Assembly (NCBI GenBank): GCA_002841545.1
Contig: PGZZ01000006.1
Coordinates: forward strand, 248,001 to 312,000
From: Firmicutes bacterium HGW-Firmicutes-16
GTDB taxonomy: Bacteria; Bacillota; Clostridia; Oscillospirales; Oscillospiraceae
Length of the DNA: 64,000 bases
Reading direction: 5' to 3'
Below, in pieces: positions 42,773-52,478 of the stretch (its first letter is position 1; the number at the start of each line of letters is the position of its first letter). Below the pieces are notes generated by a model. That model made no database searches and had not been told where the DNA came from. It worked only from the letters and a program-made list of their open reading frames with translations. Position numbers and translations under genes: made by a program.

Positions 42773-45097
42773 ATGCCAGATAAAAAACGAAAATCAAATC
42801 CTCCAGAAACTCCCAATGCTATGATGCTTCGCCGCACACTTTTTCTTCTGATAGTGTGCGGCATAGTTGCTTTTTTAGTATTGGGGTTAAGACTCTTTAA
42901 ATTACAGATAATTGACCACGATTTCTATGAAACAGCGGCTATTGAGCAGCAGGTTCGCGAAACTACTGTAACCGCGGCACGCGGAACGATCTATGATTCG
43001 AACATGAAAATACTTGCAATGAGTGCAAGCGTCGACAATATTTACATCAGCCCCGCGGAGATCAAACTTTATGACGAGGACCCAACACTGATAGCTCAGG
43101 GACTGTCCGAGATTCTCGGTGTTGACTACAACGATATACTGGCAAAAAGCGCAAAGACAAAATCTTGGTATCAGACGATTTCGCGCAAGGTGGAGCCGGA
43201 AGTCTCCGATAAGGTGCGCGAATTCAAGAACAAATACGACCTTAAAGGCGTCAAAATCGAAGAGGACAGCAAGCGGTATTATCCCTATAGCAGTCTTGCC
43301 GCGCAGGTCATCGGTTTCGTCGGAATTGACAACACCGGGCGTTCCGGAGTTGAGGTCTATGACGACAAAATATTGACCGGTGTTAATGGCAGGGTGGTCA
43401 GAGCTAAGAACGCCGCAGGCACGGATATGCTCTTTACAAGTTTCGAAGATTATTACGATGCCGAGAACGGCAAGGACGTTGTGCTCACAATCGACTCGAC
43501 CATCCAGTACTACATCGAAAAGCAGCTTGCGCAGTCAGTGAGAGATTACGATGTGCAAAACGGAGCGTGCGCGATTGCGATGGATGTCGACACCGGCGCC
43601 ATACTCGCCATGGCGAGCCTCGGAAACTTTGACCTGAACAATTACCAAATAGTCGATTCTGATGTGCAGGCAATAATCGATGCCGAGCAGGATCCACTAA
43701 TAAAACAGCAGCTTTTGACAGAAGCCCAGCTTAAGCAGTGGCGCAACAAATCCATCAGCGACACTTACGAGCCAGGCTCAGTTTTCAAGATTATCACACT
43801 GTCAATGGCTTTGAATGAGGGCGTAGTATCGCAGTCGGATACGTTTTTCTGCGGCGGTACGGTAGATGTCCCGGGAAGAAATGAGCCGATTAAGTGCTGG
43901 AAAACCCAAGGTCACGGCTCGCAGACTCTTCTTCAGGCGCTCCAGCATTCCTGCAACGTCGCTTTCGTAAATATCGGCCTTCGCGTCGGGGCGGAAAAAT
44001 TCTATGACTATGCTGAAGCCTTTGGCTTCTTCAATTCCTCCAGCGACCCCAACGCTCAGCTTTCAGGTAAGACTGGAATTGATCTCGGAGGAGAAAGCGG
44101 CAGCATTTGGTGGCCGAAAAGCTATTTCTGCAACCCCGATCAGAAGTCGTCGCTTGCAGTGGCATCCTTCGGGCAGACCTTTAATATCACTCCGCTTCAG
44201 CTCATTACGGCGGTATCCGCCTGTACGAACGGCGGCTATCTCATGAAGCCCTATCTCGTTAAGGAAGTGCTTAATTCCGACGGAACCGCAGCGTCTAAAA
44301 CAGAGCCCACAGTGGTTAGACAGGTCATCAGTGAAAAAACAAGCGAAACTGTCTGTTCGATGCTCGAGCAGGTCGTCGGTGATAAAACTCAGGGCACAGG
44401 TAAAAATGCTTATGTCGCGGGCTATCGCATCGGCGGTAAGACGGGAACGAGCGAAAAGGTCGCGCAGGACGCGGCTGGCGGAAACAAGGAATACATAGTA
44501 TCGTTCCTCGGTGTTGCACCAATTGACAATCCAAAGATTGCAATTCTTGTTCTTCTCGACACACCCAGCACCGCAACAGGCATCTACATAAGCGGTGGTC
44601 AGATGGGAGCTCCCACAGTCGGAAGAATGTTTGCGGACATTCTCCCATACATGGGCTATCAGCCGCAATATACGGCGGAAGAACTTAAAACAGTTGACAA
44701 GACCGTACCCAATCTTATGGGAATGACATCAGCCGAAGCCCTGTCAAAAGCTCAGAGCAGCGGGCTTACCGCGAGAGTAATGGGCACTGGTGAAGCGGTA
44801 ACGGCACAGCTGCCTGCTGCTAACAGTGTTGTCGCGGCTGACAGTCAGATAATAATCTATTGCGGGGAAACCCCTTCGGGTGAAATGGAAGCTGTTCCTG
44901 ACCTAACGGGCATGACTTACAGCTTGGCAAGACAAAACATGGGCTCATACGCCCTCTACATCAAGTCTTCAGTCCCGATTATTGACTCATCCACGGTCGT
45001 CGTCACCAGTCAGAGTATAAAAGCGGGAACGTCTGTCGAGCACGGAACGATTATTGAAGTCACCGTTGCCGACACAAGCGACCTCGGACGATATTGA
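42773..45097 (+). CDS. ftsI: Class B penicillin-binding protein with PASTA domains (FtsI/SpoVD type)
   Basis: Septal transpeptidase that cross-links peptidoglycan. One N-terminal helix (FLLIVCGIVAFLVLGL) is followed by the dimerisation/pedestal domain (TVTAARGTIYDSN). The catalytic motifs are SxxK in EPGSVFKIIT, SxN in HSCNVAF and KTG in GGKTGTSEK. Two C-terminal PASTA domains begin at TVPNLMGMTSAEAL and AVPDLTGMTYSLAR. PASTA domains fit both Bacillus PBP2B and SpoVD; only one such gene is here, so it may serve vegetative division, spore cortex or both. It has 774 residues, all motifs intact. Confidence 0.93.
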   Translation: MPDKKRKSNPPETPNAMMLRRTLFLLIVCGIVAFLVLGLRLFKLQIIDHDFYETAAIEQQVRETTVTAARGTIYDSNMKILAMSASVDNIYISPAEIKLYDEDPTLIAQGLSEILGVDYNDILAKSAKTKSWYQTISRKVEPEVSDKVREFKNKYDLKGVKIEEDSKRYYPYSSLAAQVIGFVGIDNTGRSGVEVYDDKILTGVNGRVVRAKNAAGTDMLFTSFEDYYDAENGKDVVLTIDSTIQYYIEKQLAQSVRDYDVQNGACAIAMDVDTGAILAMASLGNFDLNNYQIVDSDVQAIIDAEQDPLIKQQLLTEAQLKQWRNKSISDTYEPGSVFKIITLSMALNEGVVSQSDTFFCGGTVDVPGRNEPIKCWKTQGHGSQTLLQALQHSCNVAFVNIGLRVGAEKFYDYAEAFGFFNSSSDPNAQLSGKTGIDLGGESGSIWWPKSYFCNPDQKSSLAVASFGQTFNITPLQLITAVSACTNGGYLMKPYLVKEVLNSDGTAASKTEPTVVRQVISEKTSETVCSMLEQVVGDKTQGTGKNAYVAGYRIGGKTGTSEKVAQDAAGGNKEYIVSFLGVAPIDNPKIAILVLLDTPSTATGIYISGGQMGAPTVGRMFADILPYMGYQPQYTAEELKTVDKTVPNLMGMTSAEALSKAQSSGLTARVMGTGEAVTAQLPAANSVVAADSQIIIYCGETPSGEMEAVPDLTGMTYSLARQNMGSYALYIKSSVPIIDSSTVVVTSQSIKAGTSVEHGTIIEVTVADTSDLGRY

Positions 45098-45137
45098 CGC
45101 AGAGCATACGTTTTTCACAAGAAAACACGGGGGTTTT

Positions 45138-46580
45138 ATGAAACTCAAAGAACTTTTGACAAATGTTGAATTAATCGAAACACACGCCGATATGGAAACA
45201 GAAATCGGCGATATCAGCTACGATTCACGAAGAACGCAGAAAGGCGATCTCTTCGTGGCAATACGCGGCTTTGAAAGCGACGGGCACAGGTTCATCGGTG
45301 CGGCTGTCTTTGCAGGCGCGTCCATTATTCTCTGCGAAGAAAAGCCGGATGATAAGGTTCCCTATGTCTTGGTAAAAAACTCGAGAGAGGCTTTAGCCCT
45401 CGTTTCAAAGAACTATTTCGGAGATCCGTCATCGAGAATGAATCTCGTCGGAGTGACCGGCACGAACGGAAAAACGACTACTACGATGCTGATGAAACAC
45501 GTTCTGGAGGATTGCACAGGCGAAACGTGTGGGCTTATAGGAACAAATCAGAACATGATAGGCGGGAAGGTTTTGCCAACTGAGCGCACAACGCCGGAAT
45601 CCTATGAGCTCTATAAGTTATTCGGTCAGATGGCAGATGAGGGCTGCAAATATGTCATAATGGAAGTTTCCTCTCACTCTCTCGTCCTCGATCGAGTTGC
45701 GGGTCTGCGCTTTGAAGTTGCAGTATTCACGAACCTCACTCAGGATCACCTTGACTTCCATAAAACAATGGAGGAATACGCGGGAGCGAAAGCACTGCTT
45801 TTCGAACGCTGCAACAAGGCCGCAATCAACATCGATGATGAATGGGGCGGTTATATGGTAGAACGCGCAAAATGCCCTGTTTTCAGCTATTCGGAAACCA
45901 AGCTTGAGGCCGATCTCGTCGCAAAGGATATCCGGTTGTCGCCCTCAAATGTCAAGTTTTGTGCGCTTGCAATGAACACGCTGGAGAGAGTAAGCCTTGA
46001 AATTCCGGGAAGATTCTCGATTTATAACGGAATGAGCGTCATCGCGGCCTGCTTGCTGCTAGATCTCCCACTCAATGCGGTCTGCGAGTCGCTCAAAACC
46101 GCAAAGGGAGTAAAGGGCAGGGTGGAGGTAGTTCCAACGCCCGAAGATTTTACGATTCTGATTGACTACGCTCATACGCCGGACGCATTGGAAAATGTCA
46201 TTAAATCCATGAAGGAAGTAACCTCCGGAAGAGTGGTCGTGCTGTTTGGCTGCGGCGGAGACAGAGACAAAACAAAACGCCCAATTATGGGAGAAATAGC
46301 GACAACGCTTGCAGATTATGCTATAATCACTTCCGACAATCCCAGAACCGAAGTTCCCGCAGACATCATAGCGGATATTCTAGCGGGCGTTAAGGCCCCT
46401 AAGAGCCGCTATAAGGTCATCGAGGACAGGAAGGACGCCATTGCCTTTGCCATTGATAACCATATGGAGGGCGATCTCATTATCCTAGCGGGAAAGGGAC
46501 ACGAGACTTACCAGGAAATCTGCAAAACCAAGTTCCACATGGACGAAAGAGAAATTGTTGCGGAGCATCTGGCAAAATAA
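45138..46580 (+). CDS. murE: UDP-MurNAc-tripeptide ligase MurE (meso-DAP type)
   Basis: Adds the third amino acid to the peptidoglycan stem peptide. The ATP loop is GVTGTNGKTTTTMLM. The substrate motif reads SDNPRTEVPADII; DNPR is the form seen in meso-diaminopimelate ligases, so the wall is probably DAP-type. HSHSL (SSHSLVLDRV) and the carbamylated Lys region are present. The ATG at 45138 has GGGGG about 5 bases upstream. A longer in-frame reading starts inside the preceding penicillin-binding-protein gene and is not credible. It has 480 residues. mraY follows after 24 bases; no murF lies between. Confidence 0.94.
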   Translation: MKLKELLTNVELIETHADMETEIGDISYDSRRTQKGDLFVAIRGFESDGHRFIGAAVFAGASIILCEEKPDDKVPYVLVKNSREALALVSKNYFGDPSSRMNLVGVTGTNGKTTTTMLMKHVLEDCTGETCGLIGTNQNMIGGKVLPTERTTPESYELYKLFGQMADEGCKYVIMEVSSHSLVLDRVAGLRFEVAVFTNLTQDHLDFHKTMEEYAGAKALLFERCNKAAINIDDEWGGYMVERAKCPVFSYSETKLEADLVAKDIRLSPSNVKFCALAMNTLERVSLEIPGRFSIYNGMSVIAACLLLDLPLNAVCESLKTAKGVKGRVEVVPTPEDFTILIDYAHTPDALENVIKSMKEVTSGRVVVLFGCGGDRDKTKRPIMGEIATTLADYAIITSDNPRTEVPADIIADILAGVKAPKSRYKVIEDRKDAIAFAIDNHMEGDLIILAGKGHETYQEICKTKFHMDEREIVAEHLAK

Positions 46581-46604
46581 CCAAAGCGTAAAGGAAGTAA
46601 ACTG

Positions 46605-47618
46605 ATGATAGAGAAGCTTGTTTTGGCTTTCACAATAGCGTTTTTGACTGCCGCTGTGGTTGGCAGATTCCTTGTGCCTTGGCTCCGTAGGATAAAAGCG
46701 GGTCAGGCAATCAAGGAAAACGGTCCAACATGGCATATGTCGAAGGCAGGCACACCTACGATGGGCGGAATAATCTTTATTTCGGCGGTTGTGCTTGTCT
46801 GCGTCACAGTAGGCTTCAGCTTTATGCTCGAGGGAGACTTCGCACATATTTATGTGCTGCTTCTGGCTCTTGCATTTGGTGCGATTGGCTTTCTGGACGA
46901 TTTTGAAAAGCTCAAGAAGAAGCAAAATCTCGGGCTGACTGCAGGTCAAAAGTTTTTGCTGCAGGTCGCAGTCGCGGCGGTTTTCGTATATTTGCTTCGC
47001 CGAATTGGAATGATTACGCCGAATCTTTATGTACCGTTTTGGGGAACGCAGTGGATTATGCCGGAATGGCTCTATTTTGCTTTTCTGATTTTCGTAATTG
47101 TCGCGACGGTCAACGCTGTCAACCTGACTGACGGAGTGGACGGTCTCGCGACCGGCACCTCGATCCCCGTCTTTTTCTTTTACATTGCGGCCGCCTATGC
47201 ATGGGGAAGAGAATATCTCTCGCTCGGAATTTTCTCCGCGGGACTTCTCGGAGGACTTTTCGGCTTTCTGCTTTACAACTTCAACCCCGCAAAGGTATTT
47301 ATGGGTGACACGGGCTCCCTGTTTTTAGGCGGTGCGGTCGCCGGAATGGCCATCGCTCTTGATATGCCGCTGATTATTATCACAATCGGCATCCTTTACA
47401 TCGTAGAGGTGCTTTCGGACGTAATTCAGGTTGGTTATTTCAAGCTCAGCCACGGCAAGAGAGTATTCAAAATGGCTCCTTTTCATCATCATCTTGAGAT
47501 GGGCGGCTGGACGGGTAAAAAATGGTCCGAAAAAGAACTGTTCGCACTGTTCACAGGAATATCCGCACTATTTGCGGTCATATCATTCTTCGGTATAAAC
47601 GGCAGGTTTGGCGCTTGA
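46605..47618 (+). CDS. mraY: Phospho-MurNAc-pentapeptide transferase MraY
   Basis: Membrane enzyme that makes lipid I on undecaprenyl phosphate. About ten helices are visible. Family motifs are KAGTPTMGGIIF, FLDDFEKL (the metal-binding Asp pair), NAVNLTDGVDGLATG and the HHH run in MAPFHHHLEMGGW. At 337 residues it is normal. It sits between murE and ftsW with no murF or murD beside it. Confidence 0.96.
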   Translation: MIEKLVLAFTIAFLTAAVVGRFLVPWLRRIKAGQAIKENGPTWHMSKAGTPTMGGIIFISAVVLVCVTVGFSFMLEGDFAHIYVLLLALAFGAIGFLDDFEKLKKKQNLGLTAGQKFLLQVAVAAVFVYLLRRIGMITPNLYVPFWGTQWIMPEWLYFAFLIFVIVATVNAVNLTDGVDGLATGTSIPVFFFYIAAAYAWGREYLSLGIFSAGLLGGLFGFLLYNFNPAKVFMGDTGSLFLGGAVAGMAIALDMPLIIITIGILYIVEVLSDVIQVGYFKLSHGKRVFKMAPFHHHLEMGGWTGKKWSEKELFALFTGISALFAVISFFGINGRFGA

Positions 47619-47654
47619 ATAAACATTTGACATCGGCAAAAAGGAGGCTTGGCA

Positions 47655-48848
47655 GTGAAGAGCAGAGACAACACCTTGGAGGATCACAGCAGTGACCTTA
47701 CGATCTCGCGGGGACCCCTGGACATACCGTTTTTAATGCTGACGCTGCTGCTCCTTGCAATTGGTGTTGTAATGGTTCTTTCCGCAAGCTATGCCAGCGC
47801 GTATTACGATCTCAGCAAGGAAACGGGCGGTAATGCTACATATTATTTCGCAAGACAGCTCATTTTCGCCGTTCTAGGCGTTGTTGTTATGCTCGTCGCA
47901 TCGCGTTTCCCAGTGAGCTTCTACCGTAAATTCTCCTTCTGGGTTATCGGCGTCGCGATAGTTCTTCTTGCAGCGGTGCTGGTCATCGGTACAGAAAGCG
48001 GCGGAGGAAAGCGCTGGATTATAATCGCGGGGCAGAGCATACAGCCCTCGGAAATCGCAAAGATCGGCGTTATACTGGCTTTTGCAAAGCTCATCTGCCG
48101 CTATAAGAACCTGATGGGAACTTTTAAGTACGGCGTTATGCCATTCGCCGTGGTGCTCGCGGTAATAGTCGGACTTCTGATTCTAGAGCCACATCTATCC
48201 GCTTCGATAATAATCATTGCACTCGGTGCAGTTATGATGTTCATCGGCGGAGCCAGACTGTTCTGGTTCGTTGGCGGATTAATCGGAGTTGGCGGACTTT
48301 TCGCAATCGTGGTGTCGGTTCTGAATTATTCGTCGGAGCGTATTTCTGCTTGGCTGGATCCCTTTGCCGATACCGGTGATACGGGTTACCAAATAGTCCA
48401 GTCGCTATATGCGGTCGGCTCAGGAGGACTTTTCGGACTCGGCCTCGGTCAGAGCCGCCAGAAGTTTCTATACCTTCCGGAAGAACATAACGATTTCATT
48501 TTTTCGATTGTGAGTGAGGAGCTGGGCTTTATAGGCGCCGCCCTCATACTCACGCTTTTTGCACTTCTCATCGTGCGGGGTTACTGGATTGCAATGCACT
48601 CCCGTGACAGATATGGTTTTCTTGTCTGCACAGGTATCACCTCGCTCCTCGCGTTGCAGGTCATACTCAATGTAGCTGTCTGCACGAACCTTGTTCCCTG
48701 CACTGGTATCTCACTTCCGTTTTTTAGCTACGGCGGCTCGGCTCTGCTGATGCAGCTCGGCGAAATGGGGATTATCCTGAGTATTTCGCGGGATATTCCG
48801 GTGAAGAAAACCGTGAAAAAACGAAAACGGGAAGCGGTCAAAACCTAG
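47655..48848 (+). CDS. ftsW: Lipid II polymerase FtsW
   Basis: SEDS-family glycosyltransferase for septal peptidoglycan. About ten helices follow a short charged N-terminus. Signatures seen are GGGKRWIIIAGQSIQPSEIAK, the catalytic-region LEPHLSASIIII, SRQKFLYLPEEHNDFIFSIV (the conserved PEEHNDFI) and PFFSYGGSALL. The GTG at 47655 lies 7 bases after AAGGAGG, so it is preferred over the in-frame TTG at 47649. In the usual cluster murD precedes ftsW; here it is absent. Confidence 0.94.
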   Translation: MKSRDNTLEDHSSDLTISRGPLDIPFLMLTLLLLAIGVVMVLSASYASAYYDLSKETGGNATYYFARQLIFAVLGVVVMLVASRFPVSFYRKFSFWVIGVAIVLLAAVLVIGTESGGGKRWIIIAGQSIQPSEIAKIGVILAFAKLICRYKNLMGTFKYGVMPFAVVLAVIVGLLILEPHLSASIIIIALGAVMMFIGGARLFWFVGGLIGVGGLFAIVVSVLNYSSERISAWLDPFADTGDTGYQIVQSLYAVGSGGLFGLGLGQSRQKFLYLPEEHNDFIFSIVSEELGFIGAALILTLFALLIVRGYWIAMHSRDRYGFLVCTGITSLLALQVILNVAVCTNLVPCTGISLPFFSYGGSALLMQLGEMGIILSISRDIPVKKTVKKRKREAVKT

Positions 48849-48881
48849 TCCGGCAAGCGGACGGAGAGGAGAAGAAGTCTT

Positions 48882-50003
48882 ATGAAATTTATTTTCACCT
48901 GCGGCGGGACCGCGGGACATATTAACCCCGCTCTCGGGGTAGCACAGAGGCTTAAGGAACTCCTGCCCGACTGCGAAATTCTTTTTGTCGGCGCGGAGGG
49001 ACACATGGAATCGGAGCTCGTCCCGCGCGAGGGCTTCCCGATAAAAACTGTAAAGATCACGAACATCAGCCGCGAATTGAATTTTGAGGGACTCAAACAC
49101 AACGCCGACACGGTGAAAAATGTTTTTACCGCCATGACGCAGGCTAAGAAAATTATTCGCGAGTTTCAACCCGACGTCGTTGTCGGCACTGGCGGCTATG
49201 TCTGCTATCCGGTACTCAAAGCTGCTCATTCGATGAAGATACCTACAGTCGTGCATGAGAGCAACGCTGTTCCGGGGCTCACGACAAAAATGCTATCAGG
49301 AACGACCGACAAAATTCTCGTAGGTTTTGAGGAATCAAGGCAGTATTATAGACACAAAGAAAGAGTAGTCGTTACAGGAACGCCTGTCCGACATGACTTT
49401 CACAGCGCGGAAAAGCAGGACGCACGGGTGAAGCTGGGGCTTGAGCCGGATAAGCCGCTAGTGGTTTCGGTTTGGGGTTCGCTGGGCGCAGCCTTTATGA
49501 ACAAGACCATGGTTGGTTTCATAGGAAAAGCGTTGGGAGATCCGTTTTTTGGGCTCATCCACTCAACCGGAAAGAGCGGATATCAGAAAATGTTCGAGGA
49601 TATGGAAAAAGCAGGCATTAAAAACGCAAAGGAACGCGGAATGGACGTCCGCGAATATATATACGATATGCCCCTTGTCATGGCGGCCGCGGATTTGGTC
49701 ATCTGCCGCAGCGGAGCTTCGACGCTTAGCGAGCTAACTGCGCTGGGTAGACCCGCGATTCTCGTTCCCTCACCGAACGTGACGAACAACCATCAGGAGA
49801 AGAATGCGCGTGTGCTTGAAAAAGCCGGCGCAGCAGTCGTTATTCCCGAAAGTGAGATAACGGAAGATAAACTCCTCGGCTCCGTTTCTCTGCTTTTGAG
49901 CCGCCCCGATACGCTGGCGGCAATGGCAGAGCAAATGAAAAAGATTGATATGGGCGACGCAACCGAGAAAATAGCCGATATCGTTCTCGACCTCGTTAAA
50001 TAG
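48882..50003 (+). CDS. murG: UDP-GlcNAc transferase MurG
   Basis: Adds GlcNAc to lipid I to give lipid II at the inner membrane face. The N-terminal loop is TCGGTAGHINPALGVA. VVGTGGYVCYPVL and the C-domain ADLVICRSGASTLSELTALG, which binds UDP-GlcNAc, follow; PNVTNNHQEKNARVLEKAGAA closes the fold. At 373 residues it is normal. GAGGAGAAGAAG precedes the ATG. Confidence 0.96.
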   Translation: MKFIFTCGGTAGHINPALGVAQRLKELLPDCEILFVGAEGHMESELVPREGFPIKTVKITNISRELNFEGLKHNADTVKNVFTAMTQAKKIIREFQPDVVVGTGGYVCYPVLKAAHSMKIPTVVHESNAVPGLTTKMLSGTTDKILVGFEESRQYYRHKERVVVTGTPVRHDFHSAEKQDARVKLGLEPDKPLVVSVWGSLGAAFMNKTMVGFIGKALGDPFFGLIHSTGKSGYQKMFEDMEKAGIKNAKERGMDVREYIYDMPLVMAAADLVICRSGASTLSELTALGRPAILVPSPNVTNNHQEKNARVLEKAGAAVVIPESEITEDKLLGSVSLLLSRPDTLAAMAEQMKKIDMGDATEKIADIVLDLVK

Positions 50004-50154
50004 CGACAAATCACACAACGGATAAATCCGGCCATCAATGCGGCCCGCAAGCGCTTTTCAAACACAAAAAATATTTGCCCGAAGTTTGAATTAGCACATT
50101 TTACGGATTCCGCATAGTATGGCGTGTAAAATCCACAGTGCGGAGGGGTTAAAC

Positions 50155-51429
50155 ATGAGCGTTTGGAAAGTTTCGGGCGGAAAAAAGCTTTTTGGCGATA
50201 TTAGAATACAAGGATCGAAGAACGCGGTGCTTCCCATTATGGCTGCGGCAATTATAACCGGCTGCGAGACTGAACTGCTGAACTGCCCGCAGCTCAGCGA
50301 CGTCGAAGCGGCTATGGCTATTTTGCGGCATTTGGGCTGTAAGGCGGAGCGCGATGGGGATACGGTCTGGATAGACTCAAGGGGGATGAACCGAACGGAC
50401 ATTCCTCATGATCTTATGCGCGAAATGCGCTCGTCCGTTATTTTTTTGGGCGCCATTTTGGCCCGCGCTCACGAGGCGGCGCTATCCTATCCGGGAGGCT
50501 GCGAACTCGGAGCCAGACCCATCGATTTACATCTCGAGGCGCTGCGGAGTCTCGGAGCCGAAATCAGCGAGCAGGGCGGAAGCCTATACTGCCGTGACAA
50601 GGGGCTCAAGGGCGCAAGGATAAATCTTTCCTTCCCCAGCGTTGGCGCGACGGAGAACGCAATGCTCGCGGCCTGCGGAGCCGAGGGAGAAACAGTCATC
50701 ACGAACGCCGCAAAGGAACCTGAAATAATTGACCTGCAGGATTTTCTCCGCAAACTCGGAGCCGAGATTACAGGCGCGGGTTCATCGACCATAACGATCA
50801 GCGGTTTTGTACCGCAGGAAAAGATCGGGCACAGGGTCATGACCGATCGTATCGTTTCCGCGACGGCGCTTTGCTGTACAGCGTCCGCTGGCGGCTGTGT
50901 GACGCTAAAGGGTGTCGTACCGGCGTATTTTGAAACCGTAACATCTGTTCTGGAATCCATGGGCTGCGAAATTGAGCGCAGATCTACATCTGTTAAAATT
51001 ACCTCGGACGGCAAACTGCACGCTCCGAGACCGATTGTGACCCGCCCGTATCCCGGCTTTCCGACTGACGCCCAGCCGCTTTTAATGGCTGCGTCCTTGA
51101 AGGCAGCAGGAACGACGGTATTCACTGAGAACATATTTGAAAACCGCTACCGTCACGTTCCGGAGCTTCTGAGATTTGGCGCGGATATCAGCGTCGTCGG
51201 CAGAGTCGCCGTTGTAACGGGAGTAAATGAACTTATTGCCGCGCCTGTCACGGCAGCCGACCTTCGCGGAGGCGCTGCCCTCATCACAGCGGCTTTGGGA
51301 GCGAGGGGACTCACGACCGTATATGACACGGGACACGTCGTGCGCGGTTATGATGACTTTGACAAGATGCTTCTGAGCCTAGGTGCGGACATCAGCTACG
51401 ACCCCGAAACTCTGGCATCCGTAGTTTGA
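50155..51429 (+). CDS. murA: UDP-GlcNAc 1-carboxyvinyltransferase MurA
   Basis: First committed enzyme of peptidoglycan synthesis. The N-terminus reads IQGSKNAVLPIMAAA. The active-site Cys loop SYPGGCELGARPIDLHL keeps the cysteine attacked by fosfomycin, so the enzyme should be sensitive. DLRGGAALI and RGYDDFDKML are typical C-terminal runs. The ATG at 50155 follows GGAGGGG by 6 bases; a 12-residue longer reading has no ribosome site. It has 424 residues. Bacillota often have two murA genes; this one lies in the division cluster. Confidence 0.95.
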   Translation: MSVWKVSGGKKLFGDIRIQGSKNAVLPIMAAAIITGCETELLNCPQLSDVEAAMAILRHLGCKAERDGDTVWIDSRGMNRTDIPHDLMREMRSSVIFLGAILARAHEAALSYPGGCELGARPIDLHLEALRSLGAEISEQGGSLYCRDKGLKGARINLSFPSVGATENAMLAACGAEGETVITNAAKEPEIIDLQDFLRKLGAEITGAGSSTITISGFVPQEKIGHRVMTDRIVSATALCCTASAGGCVTLKGVVPAYFETVTSVLESMGCEIERRSTSVKITSDGKLHAPRPIVTRPYPGFPTDAQPLLMAASLKAAGTTVFTENIFENRYRHVPELLRFGADISVVGRVAVVTGVNELIAAPVTAADLRGGAALITAALGARGLTTVYDTGHVVRGYDDFDKMLLSLGADISYDPETLASVV

Positions 51430-51531
51430 CTATTAGCACGTCTTTCCCGGAGTAAATTTACAGCTCCAACGAAACGGCGGGTTCAGGTTTAACTGAGCCT
51501 TTGAAGCCAACGTTCAGATATGGGAGGAAAA

Positions 51532-52293
51532 ATGGCCACCCAACAAAAGAAGAAAAAACAAAAAAACAGCGGAACACGGAGCTTTGTTTTCAGCTCTGTC
51601 TCGTTCATAGTGATCTGCGCCGCGCTGGTGTTCGGCATGAGCGTTTTCTTTCGCGTGTCAAACATCGAGGTTAGCGGCGCAGGACGCTATACGAAGGCTG
51701 AGATAGTCATGGCTTCCGGACTCAAGGACGGGGACAACCTCATGTTTATAAACCGTGAGGCTTCCGCTAAGAGGATATACTCGAAATTAATATACATTGG
51801 CGATGTCAAAGTCAGCCGAAAGCTGCCAAATACGGTTGTAATAACAGTTTCGGAAAGCGGCGTTGCCGCCGTAATCGAGACTGATTCCGGTCTTTGGCTG
51901 ATTGACCAGAATTGCAGACTGCTGGAAGAATGCGCGACACAGGATGCGGAGTCTTACATTAAAGTGAAGGGGCTTTTCGCCGTAAAGCCGAAAAAGGGAG
52001 ACACCGTCTCAACCGCACAAGAGGACAAGCCTAAGCTTAATTTTCTGAAAGGAATACTCGCCGCGATGTCGGCAAAAGGTATGATTTCAGATGTCGGCAG
52101 CGTTGACCTGAGCAACGTTTTGAACGCGGAGTTCGACTATTTGGATAAAAGGTACACGGTGAAGCTCGGAGTCGACGAAAACATGGATTACAAGTTTGAA
52201 TTGCTGCTGAATGTTGTCCAGAAACTTGACTCAGACGACACGGGCATAATTGATCTTTCGCAAGATAAGAAGGCTCAATTCAGCCCTTTTTGA
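51532..52293 (+). CDS. ftsQ: Cell division protein FtsQ/DivIB
   Basis: Bitopic division protein of 253 residues. A Lys-rich cytoplasmic start (QQKKKKQKNSGTR) precedes one transmembrane helix (SVSFIVICAALVFGMSVFF). An extracytoplasmic POTRA domain follows, with FRVSNIEVSGAGRYTKAEIV and a DivIB beta domain. It stabilises the FtsL-DivIC complex. The ATG at 51532 has GGAGG 4-5 bases upstream; the in-frame ATG at 51520 lies before that site. It lies between murA and ftsZ; ftsA is missing from its usual place. Confidence 0.9.
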   Translation: MATQQKKKKQKNSGTRSFVFSSVSFIVICAALVFGMSVFFRVSNIEVSGAGRYTKAEIVMASGLKDGDNLMFINREASAKRIYSKLIYIGDVKVSRKLPNTVVITVSESGVAAVIETDSGLWLIDQNCRLLEECATQDAESYIKVKGLFAVKPKKGDTVSTAQEDKPKLNFLKGILAAMSAKGMISDVGSVDLSNVLNAEFDYLDKRYTVKLGVDENMDYKFELLLNVVQKLDSDDTGIIDLSQDKKAQFSPF

Positions 52294-52376
52294 GGAAATT
52301 GACCACACTTCGGCATAAAAATGAATAAAACACTTTAATAATTATTTAGTTCACATAACATATTTGCAAAGAATAC

Positions 52377-52405
52377 TTGACCTAGAGCAAAATTCGTTAT
52401 AAAAT
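52377..52405 (+). promoter_or_regulatory. Candidate ftsZ promoter
   Basis: TTGACC (52377-52382), a 17-base spacer and TAAAAT (52400-52405), about 75 bases upstream of the ftsZ start, in a 185-base gap that has no gene. It would let ftsZ be transcribed independently of the rest of the cluster. Confidence 0.6.
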
Positions 52406-52478
52406 AAAGCGAATAATTAGAAAATTGCCTGAACTGTATAATTATGTTCAGATTGATAAAACATGGGAGGCTATGTAT

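Noticed and set aside
45054-45137. Upstream extension of murE into the penicillin-binding-protein gene
   Set aside because: It would overlap the preceding gene by 44 bases without a ribosome site; MurE homology begins at the ATG at 45138.
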